Source: JAVVRI01 sp036654795
GTDB lineage: Bacteria; Bacteroidota; Bacteroidia; Bacteroidales; Tannerellaceae
Direction: 5' to 3'
Length of the DNA: 5,737 bases
Assembly: GCA_036654795.1 (NCBI GenBank)
Contig: JAVVRI010000158.1
Location: forward strand, 1-5,737
Shown here: positions 1-5,737 of the stretch, in pieces
How the letters are laid out: each line of letters opens with the position of its first letter
Position numbering within the stretch: position 1 is the first letter of the stretch
Translations under genes and position numbers: made by a program
Notes under the pieces: generated by a model
Databases searched by the model: none
What the model was told of the DNA's origin: nothing
Seen by the model: the letters and a program-made list of their open reading frames with translations, nothing else

Positions 1-126
1 GATGTTATGACTGTGAAAGGAGATTCGGATATTTCTATTTTAAGGTCACTTCAGGTTCCGAAACTTTTGTTTCATCGGTATGACACTGGAGAGACGTTGC
101 TTCCTGTGCCGGCAGCAAACAATTAA
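1..126 (+). CDS. C-terminal end of an unidentified upstream protein (partial)
   Basis: Frame 1 is open from the first base to a TAA at 124-126, giving 41 residues that begin DVMTVKGDSDISIL and end VPAANN. The start lies outside the window. The piece has no domain, motif or membrane segment that I recognise, so no function is offered. The composition is that of ordinary coding sequence, it is on the same strand as the downstream enzymes, and it is followed by 161 bases before the next gene. It may be another member of the same sugar-utilisation locus, but this rests only on position. The main risk is that so short a tail could be an open frame by chance. Confidence 0.6.
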   Translation, partial: DVMTVKGDSDISILRSLQVPKLLFHRYDTGETLLPVPAANN

Positions 127-170
127 GAAGCGTTTGCTCTCGCCCTCTGAATGTAAAAAAAGGCTTCTTG

Positions 171-199
171 TTGTAAGTAATCTTTCCGTATGAAGTGTC
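171..199 (+). promoter_or_regulatory. Candidate ECF-type promoter for the enzyme operon
   Basis: TTGTAAGTAAT (171-181), 13 bases, then GTGTC (195-199). The same two boxes with the same 24-base start-to-start distance occur at 4705-4733, upstream of the anti-sigma gene; the bases between them are not conserved. An upstream box about 17 bases from a short -10-like TGTC box resembles ECF sigma promoters in general. A transcript starting near 207 would have a leader of about 80 bases before the ATG at 288. I see no good Bacteroides housekeeping promoter (TTTG and TAnnTTTG) in this leader. The promoter role is inferred. Confidence 0.4.
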
Positions 200-287
200 T
201 TTATAACAAGTAGGCTGAATATGGAAACTTATGACGGGTTATGAAGCCCTGTTTGCTGTACGATTATTAATGGTAAAACAAATACAG

Positions 288-1586
288 ATGAAACTGAAAG
301 AAAAAAACACAACGCGCAAAAGTACAAGCATCTATCTTTGGAGCATGGCTTGCTTGACGCTGCTTCTTACTGCTTGTGGAGGCGGAGCGCAAAACAAACT
401 TTCCGAAATGGAAATTGCCGATGGCTGGCAACTATTGTTCGACGGAGAGAGCCTGAATGGCTGGCGCGACTATAACGGAACGGCACTAACCGGTCCTTGG
501 GAAGTGGTGGACGGAACCATCCAAGCGGATGGCGGTGGCAGCGATGCTAGTGGCTATATCGTGACGGATCGTCCGTACGAGAACTTCGAACTTTCATGGG
601 ATTGGAAGATCTCTAAAGGTGGAAACAGCGGTATGATGTATCACGTCGTGGAACGTCCGCAAAACGCTGTGCCTTATATTACGGGGCCGGAATATCAACT
701 GATTGACGACGAAAACTTTGCCGAACCCCTTGAGCCGTGGCAAAAATGTGGTGTCGATTACGCCATGTACCTGCCCGAAGCCGGCAAATTAAAGGTGAAT
801 CCGGCAGGAAGTTGGAACAATTCGCGCATCGTATTCGATAATGGCCACGTGACTTACTATATGAACGGTGAAAAAACCATCGAGTTTGATGCTTGGACGG
901 ACGACTGGTTTGCCCGTAAGAATAGTGGCAAATGGGCTGACGTGCCTGAATATGGATTGGCTACAAAAGGGCTGATCTGTCTACAAGACCAAGGTTACCC
1001 TGTTTGGTTTCGTAATATGAAAATAAAGGAACTGCCCCGCAAACCGAAAGAAATCAGCCTCTTTAATGGCACAGACCTGAATGGATGGGATGTGAATGGC
1101 ACCGAACTATGGTACGTAAAGGATAGTCTGTTGGTTTGCGAAAGCGGACCGGACAAGCAATATGGTTACCTGGCCACCCGTACTTATTTTGATGATTTTG
1201 ATCTTTCTGTTGAATTTAAGCAGGAGGCTAATGGAAATTCTGGTATCTTTATACGCTCATTTGTAGAAGACGATGTCAAGGTAAATGGCTGGCAGGTAGA
1301 AGTTGCCCCTAAGGGGAACGACTCAGGCGGTATTTATGAATCTTATGGTCGGGGATGGTTGATACAGATTCCGGACGAGCGCGAAAATATACTCCGCGAA
1401 GGACAGTGGAACACCATGCGTATTCGCGTTGAGGGCGATCACGTAACAACCTGGCTCAATGGCGAGCAGATGGTAGATATTAAAGATGAGAAAATCGGAG
1501 CCGGACAAGGACGCATCGCGTTACAAATACATGACGGCGGCGGCATTAAGGTGCTGTGGCGCAACATGCAGGTGAAGACATTATAA
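288..1586 (+). CDS. Lipoprotein with two tandem DUF1080 (3-keto-disaccharide hydrolase) domains
   Basis: This is a 432-residue predicted lipoprotein. A charged N-terminus (MKLKEKNTTRK), a hydrophobic stretch and the lipobox LTAC place the lipidated cysteine at residue 30. The residues after it (GGGAQN) are not acidic, which argues against the Bacteroidetes surface-export signal and favours the periplasmic face. Two concanavalin-like DUF1080 domains follow, at about 46-249 and 255-432. They share matching blocks: LFDGESLNGW / LFNGTDLNGW, GNSGMMYH / GNSGIFIR, WNNSRI..YMNGE / WNTMRI..WLNGE, and a closing WFRNMKIKEL / LWRNMQVKTL. The family acts on 3-keto-glycosides, by hydrolysis or by lyase chemistry across C1-C2. 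The gene leads a tight operon with a dehydrogenase that could make the 3-keto substrate. The ATG at 288 is preferred because it gives a normal lipoprotein signal after an A-rich leader. In-frame ATGs at 231 and 270 would add 19 or 6 residues. The family call is firm; substrate and exact reaction are not. Confidence 0.9.
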   Translation: MKLKEKNTTRKSTSIYLWSMACLTLLLTACGGGAQNKLSEMEIADGWQLLFDGESLNGWRDYNGTALTGPWEVVDGTIQADGGGSDASGYIVTDRPYENFELSWDWKISKGGNSGMMYHVVERPQNAVPYITGPEYQLIDDENFAEPLEPWQKCGVDYAMYLPEAGKLKVNPAGSWNNSRIVFDNGHVTYYMNGEKTIEFDAWTDDWFARKNSGKWADVPEYGLATKGLICLQDQGYPVWFRNMKIKELPRKPKEISLFNGTDLNGWDVNGTELWYVKDSLLVCESGPDKQYGYLATRTYFDDFDLSVEFKQEANGNSGIFIRSFVEDDVKVNGWQVEVAPKGNDSGGIYESYGRGWLIQIPDERENILREGQWNTMRIRVEGDHVTTWLNGEQMVDIKDEKIGAGQGRIALQIHDGGGIKVLWRNMQVKTL

Positions 1587-1611
1587 TTGTGTAACTTATA
1601 TTTAATAGTTT

Positions 1612-3126
1612 ATGAAAAACATTTCGAGAAGAACCTTCCTCAAATCCGGTGCTATGGCGGCTGCCGGTCTGACCATCGTACCGGGTTCGGTAATGGGCAA
1701 GAGTTTTGGGCATACTGCGCCGAGTGATAAACTGAACATTGCCGGAATCGGCGTAGGAGGCATGGGACGCCGTAATCTGGCTAACATGAAAACAGAGAAC
1801 ATTGTTGCCCTCTGCGACGTGGACTGGCGTTATGCGGACAAGACCTTCAAGGACTATCCGAAAGCCAAGCAGTTTAAAGACTGGCGCGTGATGTTCGACG
1901 AGATGGGTAAATCCATCGACGCCATCATGGTCGCTACTCCCGACCATACACATGCCGGTGTGACGGCTCATGCCATCACGCTGGGCAAACATTGTTATAC
2001 ACAGAAACCACTTACTCACTCTGTTTACGAGTCTCGTTTGCTGACGAAGCTGGCGGCAAAATATGGTGTTGCCACGCAGATGGGTAATCAGGGCAACTCG
2101 TTCGACTGGTGCCGTCAGATTGCTGAATGGATACAAAGTGGCATCATCGGCGAAGTGACCGAGGTGCATTGCTGGACAGACCGTCCTATCTGGCCGCAAG
2201 GCTTGCAGGAACCGAAGCCGGGAGCAAAGATTCCCAAAACAATGGACTGGAATTTATGGATCGGTCCGGCCAAGATGCGCCCCTATAACCAGGCGTATGC
2301 TCCTTGGAACTGGCGTGGATTCTGGGACTTTGGTACAGGTGCCTTGGGTGATATGGCTTGCCACATCATGGACCCGCTCTATTGGGCGCTCGACCTGAAG
2401 TATCCGACCAGCGTAATAGGCAGCTCTACTCTGAGCAACCTCTACTCGCCGCCAACAGCACAGATCGTAACTTACACCTTCCCGGCACGTCCTGCCAAGG
2501 GCGAAGTGAAGATGCCGGAAGTGAAAGTGCTGTGGTATGACGGAGGTCTGATGCCCGAACGTCCGACAGAACTGAAAGACGGCCAGATGATGGGCGACGA
2601 GAACGGCGGTATCATCTTTATCGGTAGCAAAGGTAAAATAATGACCGGCTGTTACGGCATGAACCCGACACTGCTTCCTCTTTCTGCTATGGATCATTTC
2701 AACCAGCCGAAACCAACCATCGCCCGCATCAAAGGCGGTAATGGCGACATCTGGAACACAAATGCACACGAGCAGGATTGGATCCGTGCTTGTAAGGAGT
2801 CGAAGGGCAACCGCAAGGAGGCTTCTTCTAATTTCCAATTCTCCGGTCCGTTCAATGAAATGGTCGTGATGGGTGTATTGGCTACTCGTCTTTCCGGTCT
2901 GCATGGCTTGCACCGCGAACTGATGTGGGATGGCGAAAACATGCGCTTTACCAACATCTCGCCTTCAGACAAGATCAAGATCGTGACCGTAGACAACTAC
3001 GAAGTGGTGGATGGAGACCCGCGTTTCGACCGTCGCTTTGCAGACTTCAACGCTGCTGAAATGGCTGCCGAATGGATCAAGCATACGTATAACAATGGTT
3101 TCTCATTACCTGATATGCCTAGATAA
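1612..3126 (+). CDS. Tat-exported Gfo/Idh/MocA family NAD(P)-dependent sugar oxidoreductase
   Basis: A 504-residue protein. It opens with a textbook twin-arginine signal, SRRTFLK at residues 5-11, then a hydrophobic run to about residue 29. The Rossmann fold begins at about 41, with the dinucleotide loop GIGVGGMG at 45-52 and the strand end ALCDVD at 66-71. ATPDHTH (108-114) and YTQKPLTH (129-136) follow. The lysine of the family EKP motif is Lys132, but the preceding Glu is Gln here, as I recall for many exported Bacteroidetes and Planctomycetes members. GALGDMACHIMD (243-254) carries the conserved His251 and Asp247 of the substrate site. The family oxidises or reduces a sugar hydroxyl, with the cofactor kept bound in exported members such as glucose-fructose oxidoreductase. 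Next to a DUF1080 protein and a TIM-barrel enzyme, C3 oxidation of a glycoside is the best guess. The start is fixed by the signal, 25 bases after the preceding stop. At 504 residues it is longer than the usual 330-400 of cytoplasmic members, with inserted segments at about 187-240 and 290-385. Confidence 0.92.
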   Translation: MKNISRRTFLKSGAMAAAGLTIVPGSVMGKSFGHTAPSDKLNIAGIGVGGMGRRNLANMKTENIVALCDVDWRYADKTFKDYPKAKQFKDWRVMFDEMGKSIDAIMVATPDHTHAGVTAHAITLGKHCYTQKPLTHSVYESRLLTKLAAKYGVATQMGNQGNSFDWCRQIAEWIQSGIIGEVTEVHCWTDRPIWPQGLQEPKPGAKIPKTMDWNLWIGPAKMRPYNQAYAPWNWRGFWDFGTGALGDMACHIMDPLYWALDLKYPTSVIGSSTLSNLYSPPTAQIVTYTFPARPAKGEVKMPEVKVLWYDGGLMPERPTELKDGQMMGDENGGIIFIGSKGKIMTGCYGMNPTLLPLSAMDHFNQPKPTIARIKGGNGDIWNTNAHEQDWIRACKESKGNRKEASSNFQFSGPFNEMVVMGVLATRLSGLHGLHRELMWDGENMRFTNISPSDKIKIVTVDNYEVVDGDPRFDRRFADFNAAEMAAEWIKHTYNNGFSLPDMPR

Positions 3127-3136
3127 TTGAACGATC

Positions 3137-3997
3137 ATGAAAAAATATATTTCAACTATATTGATGACTGTGATTTGTAGCCTGCTTGCTCTGAACGGGC
3201 AGGCTCAAACCCAGACAAAAGCAGAGAAGAACGGTTTGCGCCTCTCGATGCAATCTTATTCTTTCCATCGGTTTACCTTGATGGAAGCATTGGATAAGAC
3301 GCAGGAACTAGGTATCAAAAACATTGAAATCTTCCCCGGTCACAAGCTGGGCGGAAAGTGGGGCGATCGTGTGTTCGACTTCAATCTGGACGCCCCCACG
3401 CAGAAGGAACTGAAGGAATTGGCTGCTTCGAAAGGAATTAAAATTGTAGCAACTGGTGTGTACGTTGCCGACAAATCTTCCGACTGGGAGAAAATGTTCC
3501 GGTTTGCCAAGTCGATGGACCTGGAGTTTATCACCTGCGAACCGGCTCTGGAAGACTGGCCGCTCGTGGAGAACCTTTCCAAGCAATCGGGCATTAAGGT
3601 AGCTGTGCATAACCATCCGCAACCCTCCACCTACTGGAAACCGGAGAATTTGCTTGCCGCCATCTCCACCCGTAGTAAGAATCTGGGTTCATGCTCTGAC
3701 GTAGGCCACTGGCGCCGCGAAGGGCTCAACCAGATTGACTGCCTCAAACAGCTGGAAGGCCGCATCGTCTCCTTGCACTTCAAGGACATTGCAGAGAAGA
3801 AAGCTGGCGAGAAAGAACAGCACGATATGATCTGGGGAACAGGTATATTGGACGTGAAAGGGATGCTCAAAGAATTGAATCGTCAACACTTTAAGGGTGT
3901 GTTTTCTATCGAGTATGAATATAACTGGGATAACTCAGTGCTTGATATCAAGCAATGTGTTAAATACTTTAATCAGACAGTCGATGAGGTGTTCTGA
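3137..3997 (+). CDS. Exported sugar isomerase/epimerase-like TIM-barrel enzyme (AP endonuclease 2 family fold)
   Basis: A 286-residue protein with a Sec signal peptide: MKKY, a hydrophobic core, and a likely cut after GQA at residue 23. The mature part is a xylose-isomerase-like TIM barrel. Candidate divalent-metal ligands lie where the family has them: Glu135 (CEPA), Asp188 (SDVGHW), His214 (SLHFKD) and Glu259 (SIEYE). Supporting residues include Glu64 (IEIFPGHK), His158/His160 (VHNHP), His191 and the GTG loop at 234-236. Family members isomerise, epimerise, dehydrate or hydrate sugars, often keto-sugars. With DUF1080 and oxidoreductase genes immediately upstream, a role on the 3-keto product fits, for example hydration of a 3-keto-2-hydroxy-glucal. 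I recall that assignment for the BT2156-type enzyme of Bacteroides thetaiotaomicron. The gene starts 10 bases after the oxidoreductase stop, so the two are almost certainly co-transcribed. A hairpin begins 31 bases after its stop. The fold is secure; the exact reaction is inferred. Confidence 0.88.
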   Translation: MKKYISTILMTVICSLLALNGQAQTQTKAEKNGLRLSMQSYSFHRFTLMEALDKTQELGIKNIEIFPGHKLGGKWGDRVFDFNLDAPTQKELKELAASKGIKIVATGVYVADKSSDWEKMFRFAKSMDLEFITCEPALEDWPLVENLSKQSGIKVAVHNHPQPSTYWKPENLLAAISTRSKNLGSCSDVGHWRREGLNQIDCLKQLEGRIVSLHFKDIAEKKAGEKEQHDMIWGTGILDVKGMLKELNRQHFKGVFSIEYEYNWDNSVLDIKQCVKYFNQTVDEVF

Positions 3998-4028
3998 TTA
4001 GTTCGAAGTTGGTTGTTTTTTAATCTCA

Positions 4029-4094
4029 GCGTACAAGCAGACCGTTCGGAAGGCGCTTTCTGAACGTTTGCTTGTACGCATTATGCGTTTTTTT
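4029..4094 (+). terminator. Long hairpin and T-run ending the enzyme operon
   Basis: Arms GCGTACAAGCA (4029-4039) and TGCTTGTACGC (4069-4079) are perfectly complementary over 11 bases. The stem continues inward, with one bulged C and G-T wobbles, for about 11 more pairs (ACCGTTCGGAAG with CTTTCTGAACGT) around a loop near GGCGCT. Seven T residues lie at 4088-4094, 8 bases beyond the stem. A small hairpin, ACGCA-TTA-TGCGT at 4076-4088, abuts the T-run directly and shares bases with the foot of the large stem. It sits between the last enzyme gene and the sigma factor gene. The other strand shows no T-run after the stem, so it reads as a + strand terminator only. Confidence 0.75.
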
Positions 4095-4119
4095 ACAGAT
4101 ATTGTTAACCACATGTTAT

Positions 4120-4677
4120 ATGACATCAGACGGGGCACTCATTGAAAAGATCAAGCAGGATGACATGGCTGCCTTTAACGCCTTGTTTAAGGCTTATTAT
4201 ATCCAGCTGTATTATTATTGCCGTAAGTTTGTTTCAGATCCTGAGGAAGCGAAGGATCTGATGCAAAATGTTTTCCTTCGTTTTTGGGAACGGAGGACGG
4301 ATCTAGACATCCATACCTCTATCAAAGCCTACCTTTATCGCTCTGTACAAAACGAATGCCTGAACCACCTTCGTTCGTCCAAAAACCTAGTGTCAATGAG
4401 TCATGACGACGACGACACCCCCACCATAGAAGTAGCCGATGCCCATAACACCCCGGACGACGAACTAGCTGCTCTCGAAATAGAACAAATCACACAAACT
4501 GTCATCGACCAGCTACCTGAGCAATGTCAGAAAGTATTTACCCTCAGCCGCCTCAAAGGATTAAAAAGTCAAGAGATTGCGGAACACCTTAACATCTCCG
4601 TCCGAACCGTGGACACACAAATATACCGAGCACTCAAAATCTTAAAAATGAAATTGAAGGATTATCTGGCTCCATGA
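4120..4677 (+). CDS. ECF-type RNA polymerase sigma-70 factor (Bacteroides expansion type)
   Basis: A 185-residue protein with only the sigma2 and sigma4 regions, as in ECF sigma factors. Sigma2 spans about 15-85: FNALFKAYYIQLYYYCRKF, then DPEEAKDLMQNVFLRFWERR, which binds core polymerase and the -10 element, then AYLYRSVQNECLNHLR. An acidic linker (HDDDD at 95-99, TPDDE at 111-115) leads to sigma4 at about 125-180, with LPEQCQKVFTLSRLKGLKSQEIAEHLNIS and the recognition helix VRTVDTQIYRALKILK reading the -35 element. Such factors are usually held by a FecR-type anti-sigma factor and released by a TonB-dependent receptor signal; that anti-sigma gene lies 102 bases downstream. ATG 4120 is chosen because it gives the usual MTSDGALIEKIK start. 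A longer in-frame TTG start at 4072 would put the N-terminus inside the terminator hairpin and add a hydrophobic tail alien to the family. No clear promoter of its own was found. Confidence 0.93.
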   Translation: MTSDGALIEKIKQDDMAAFNALFKAYYIQLYYYCRKFVSDPEEAKDLMQNVFLRFWERRTDLDIHTSIKAYLYRSVQNECLNHLRSSKNLVSMSHDDDDTPTIEVADAHNTPDDELAALEIEQITQTVIDQLPEQCQKVFTLSRLKGLKSQEIAEHLNISVRTVDTQIYRALKILKMKLKDYLAP

Positions 4678-4704
4678 GTAATTACGCGAAAATATAGCCG
4701 GCTG

Positions 4705-4733
4705 TTGTAAGTAATACCTGTAGCAAATGTGTC
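4705..4733 (+). promoter_or_regulatory. Candidate ECF-type promoter for the anti-sigma gene
   Basis: TTGTAAGTAAT (4705-4715), 13 bases, then GTGTC (4729-4733), in the 102-base gap between the sigma and anti-sigma genes. It matches boxes and spacing at 171-199; the left-box match extends to 13 bases as TGTTGTAAGTAAT (4703-4715 and 169-181). A start near 4741 would leave a leader of about 40 bases before ATG 4780. If the neighbouring ECF sigma factor reads it, the anti-sigma gene would be induced by the factor it restrains, a negative feedback loop. The function is inferred from the match and position only. Confidence 0.4.
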
Positions 4734-4779
4734 ATATCAGAGAATATTGGGAAGAAGAAAATAACTGTATAGTATAATA

Positions 4780-5664
4780 ATGAAAGATAGTATAAAGAAC
4801 ATAGTTGAAGAAGGACTTGAGGAGGAAGTTAACTTAGATGTGGAATGGCATCGTCTGGTGACAGCCATTATCAAACAAGATAAGACCCGTCTCATGCACC
4901 CCGTACCGGGTAAAAGTGTTTATCTTCAGTTATTGAAATACACCGCAGCGGTATTGGTTGGCGTCTGTTTGTCAATTACGGCAACATATCTGCTTCGGGA
5001 AACTCCTCCAGAATTGTTAGCTAATAATTATAAGTTGGTCACAGATAAAGGCGAGAAAACCTACATGGAACTGCCGGACGGTACGCGTGTATGGCTGAAT
5101 TCCTGCACAACGATTGAATACGCAACAAGTTATGGCTCGGCTAACCGTGATCTTTATTTGAATGGAGAAGCCTATTTTGAGGTTGCAAAAAACACAAAGC
5201 TCCCCTTTGTTGTTAAGGCAAACGGAGTGGACGTTACAGCCGTAGGAACGGCTTTTAACGTGTCTGCCTACAAAGAGGATACCAAGTTGGTAACTACGCT
5301 GTTTAGCGGCAAAGTAGCTGTACAACCCACACTTACAGGACAGTCTATTCTGCTGAACGCAAACCAAGTAGCTATTTACTATAAGGATAAGAACCGGATA
5401 GAAACCATCCCATACGACTCCCGCCTGTTTGCCCAGTGGAGGGGCGGAGTGCTGGCATTCGACATGATGTACTTGCGCGACATTACCCATCTGCTTGAAC
5501 GCAACTTTGACGTCGTGTTCTGTTATGAAAACCAGCGGATAAAGAGACTGCGCTTTAGCGGAAGCTTTCGCAATAACGAAACGCTTCCTGAAATTTTGAA
5601 GGTAATTAAGACCAATACGGCCATCAATTACCAGATTGTGAAGGATACCGTGATTATAAAATAA
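4780..5664 (+). CDS. FecR-family anti-sigma factor with DUF4974 C-terminal domain
   Basis: A 294-residue inner-membrane protein predicted to bind the adjacent ECF sigma factor on the cytoplasmic side and receive a signal from an outer-membrane receptor on the periplasmic side. A short cytoplasmic segment (1-48, with VEWHRLVTAI at 21-30) precedes one membrane span at about 50-72. The periplasmic FecR domain (about 84-182) shows the hallmark LPDGTRVWLNS (98-108), LNGEAYFEV (127-135) and GTAFNVSAY (156-164). The C-terminal DUF4974 domain runs from about 223 to 294, with LAFDMMYLRDITHLLERNF and a closing GSFRNNETLPEILKVI. Many relatives have 320-400 residues; the cytoplasmic part is short here, and an in-frame TAA at 4762 rules out an upstream extension. 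It is usually followed by SusC and SusD-like genes, which would lie beyond the window. Confidence 0.93.
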   Translation: MKDSIKNIVEEGLEEEVNLDVEWHRLVTAIIKQDKTRLMHPVPGKSVYLQLLKYTAAVLVGVCLSITATYLLRETPPELLANNYKLVTDKGEKTYMELPDGTRVWLNSCTTIEYATSYGSANRDLYLNGEAYFEVAKNTKLPFVVKANGVDVTAVGTAFNVSAYKEDTKLVTTLFSGKVAVQPTLTGQSILLNANQVAIYYKDKNRIETIPYDSRLFAQWRGGVLAFDMMYLRDITHLLERNFDVVFCYENQRIKRLRFSGSFRNNETLPEILKVIKTNTAINYQIVKDTVIIK

Positions 5665-5737
5665 CATTTAAAACAAGAAAAGCCTATGACATAACTCATA
5701 ATTGTAAGAAGAAGCCCATTATTAATACTATACATTT
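5665..5737. other. Non-coding stretch after the anti-sigma gene, to the window edge
   Basis: These 73 A/T-rich bases contain no gene that I can support. A single TTGTAAG (5702-5708) matches the left box of the two promoter-like motifs, but no GTGTC follows at the matching distance (5726 onward reads TACTATAC). No terminator-like hairpin with a T-run is evident. In this family context such a stretch is often the leader of a TonB-dependent receptor gene. Confidence 0.5.

Noticed and set aside
125..169. Inverted repeat AAGAAGC (125-131) / GCTTCTT (163-169) as a terminator for the upstream gene
   Set aside because: It has only 7 pairs with a 31-base loop and no T-run afterwards. It overlaps the stop codon and is likely chance.
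231..287. Longer start for the DUF1080 lipoprotein at ATG 231 (or ATG 270)
   Set aside because: The 19 extra residues from 231 put a second semi-hydrophobic stretch ahead of a complete lipoprotein signal that already begins at 288. ATG 270 adds only 6 residues and cannot be fully excluded.
1546..2199. Minus-strand open frames opposite the enzyme genes (for example 1546-2199, 2254-2913, 3308-3622, 5017-5667)
   Set aside because: They lie opposite well-supported genes, show no recognisable domains and have Cys/His-rich composition typical of antisense shadow frames.
4067..4107. Bacteroides housekeeping promoter for the sigma gene (TTTG at 4067-4070 with TATTGTT at 4100-4106)
   Set aside because: The downstream box does not match TAnnTTTG, the spacing is too long, and the TTTG lies in the terminator stem.
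4072..4119. TTG start at 4072 giving a 201-residue sigma factor
   Set aside because: The extra 16 residues are encoded by the right arm of the terminator hairpin and its T-run and look like translated non-coding DNA. ATG 4120 gives the standard ECF N-terminus.
1..5737. CRISPR arrays, tRNA or rRNA genes, insertion sequences, integrase sites
   Set aside because: I saw no direct-repeat arrays, transposase-like reading frames, cloverleaf-forming segments or terminal inverted repeats.

Overview
The window looks like Bacteroidales DNA (Bacteroides, Parabacteroides or a relative), in an accessory, glycan-utilisation type of region. The evidence is the gene content: tandem-domain DUF1080 lipoprotein, exported Gfo/Idh/MocA dehydrogenase, exported xylose-isomerase-like TIM barrel, then a short ECF sigma factor paired with a FecR-type anti-sigma factor. 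Start codons lack strong Shine-Dalgarno sequences and have A/T-rich leaders, which also fits Bacteroidetes. All genes are on the + strand.

Layout: (1) 1-126, the last 41 codons of an upstream gene I cannot identify. (2) 127-287, a 161-base leader holding a candidate ECF-type promoter. (3) 288-3997, a tight three-gene operon with gaps of 25 and 10 bases: a lipoprotein with two DUF1080 / 3-keto-disaccharide hydrolase domains, a Tat-signal oxidoreductase and a signal-peptide-bearing TIM-barrel enzyme. (4) 4029-4094, a long hairpin plus T-run closing that operon. (5) 4120-4677, an ECF sigma-70 factor. (6) 4678-4779, a gap with a second copy of the same promoter-like motif. (7) 4780-5664, a FecR-type anti-sigma factor. 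(8) 5665-5737, non-coding to the edge; by family precedent a SusC/TonB-dependent receptor gene would often follow, but it is not visible here.

Working model: the three enzymes match the oxidation / elimination / hydration logic for breaking glycosidic bonds through 3-keto-sugars. The dehydrogenase would oxidise a sugar at C3, the DUF1080 protein would cleave the now labile glycosidic bond, and the TIM-barrel enzyme would hydrate or isomerise the product. All three carry export signals, so the steps are predicted to occur in the periplasm. The sigma / anti-sigma pair would sense a substrate through an outer-membrane receptor.

The most novel observation is a two-box motif, TTGTAAGTAAT - 13 bases - GTGTC. 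It occurs with identical spacing upstream of the enzyme operon (171-199) and upstream of the anti-sigma gene (4705-4733). It may be the promoter recognised by this ECF sigma factor, and would place the enzymes and the anti-sigma gene in one regulon.
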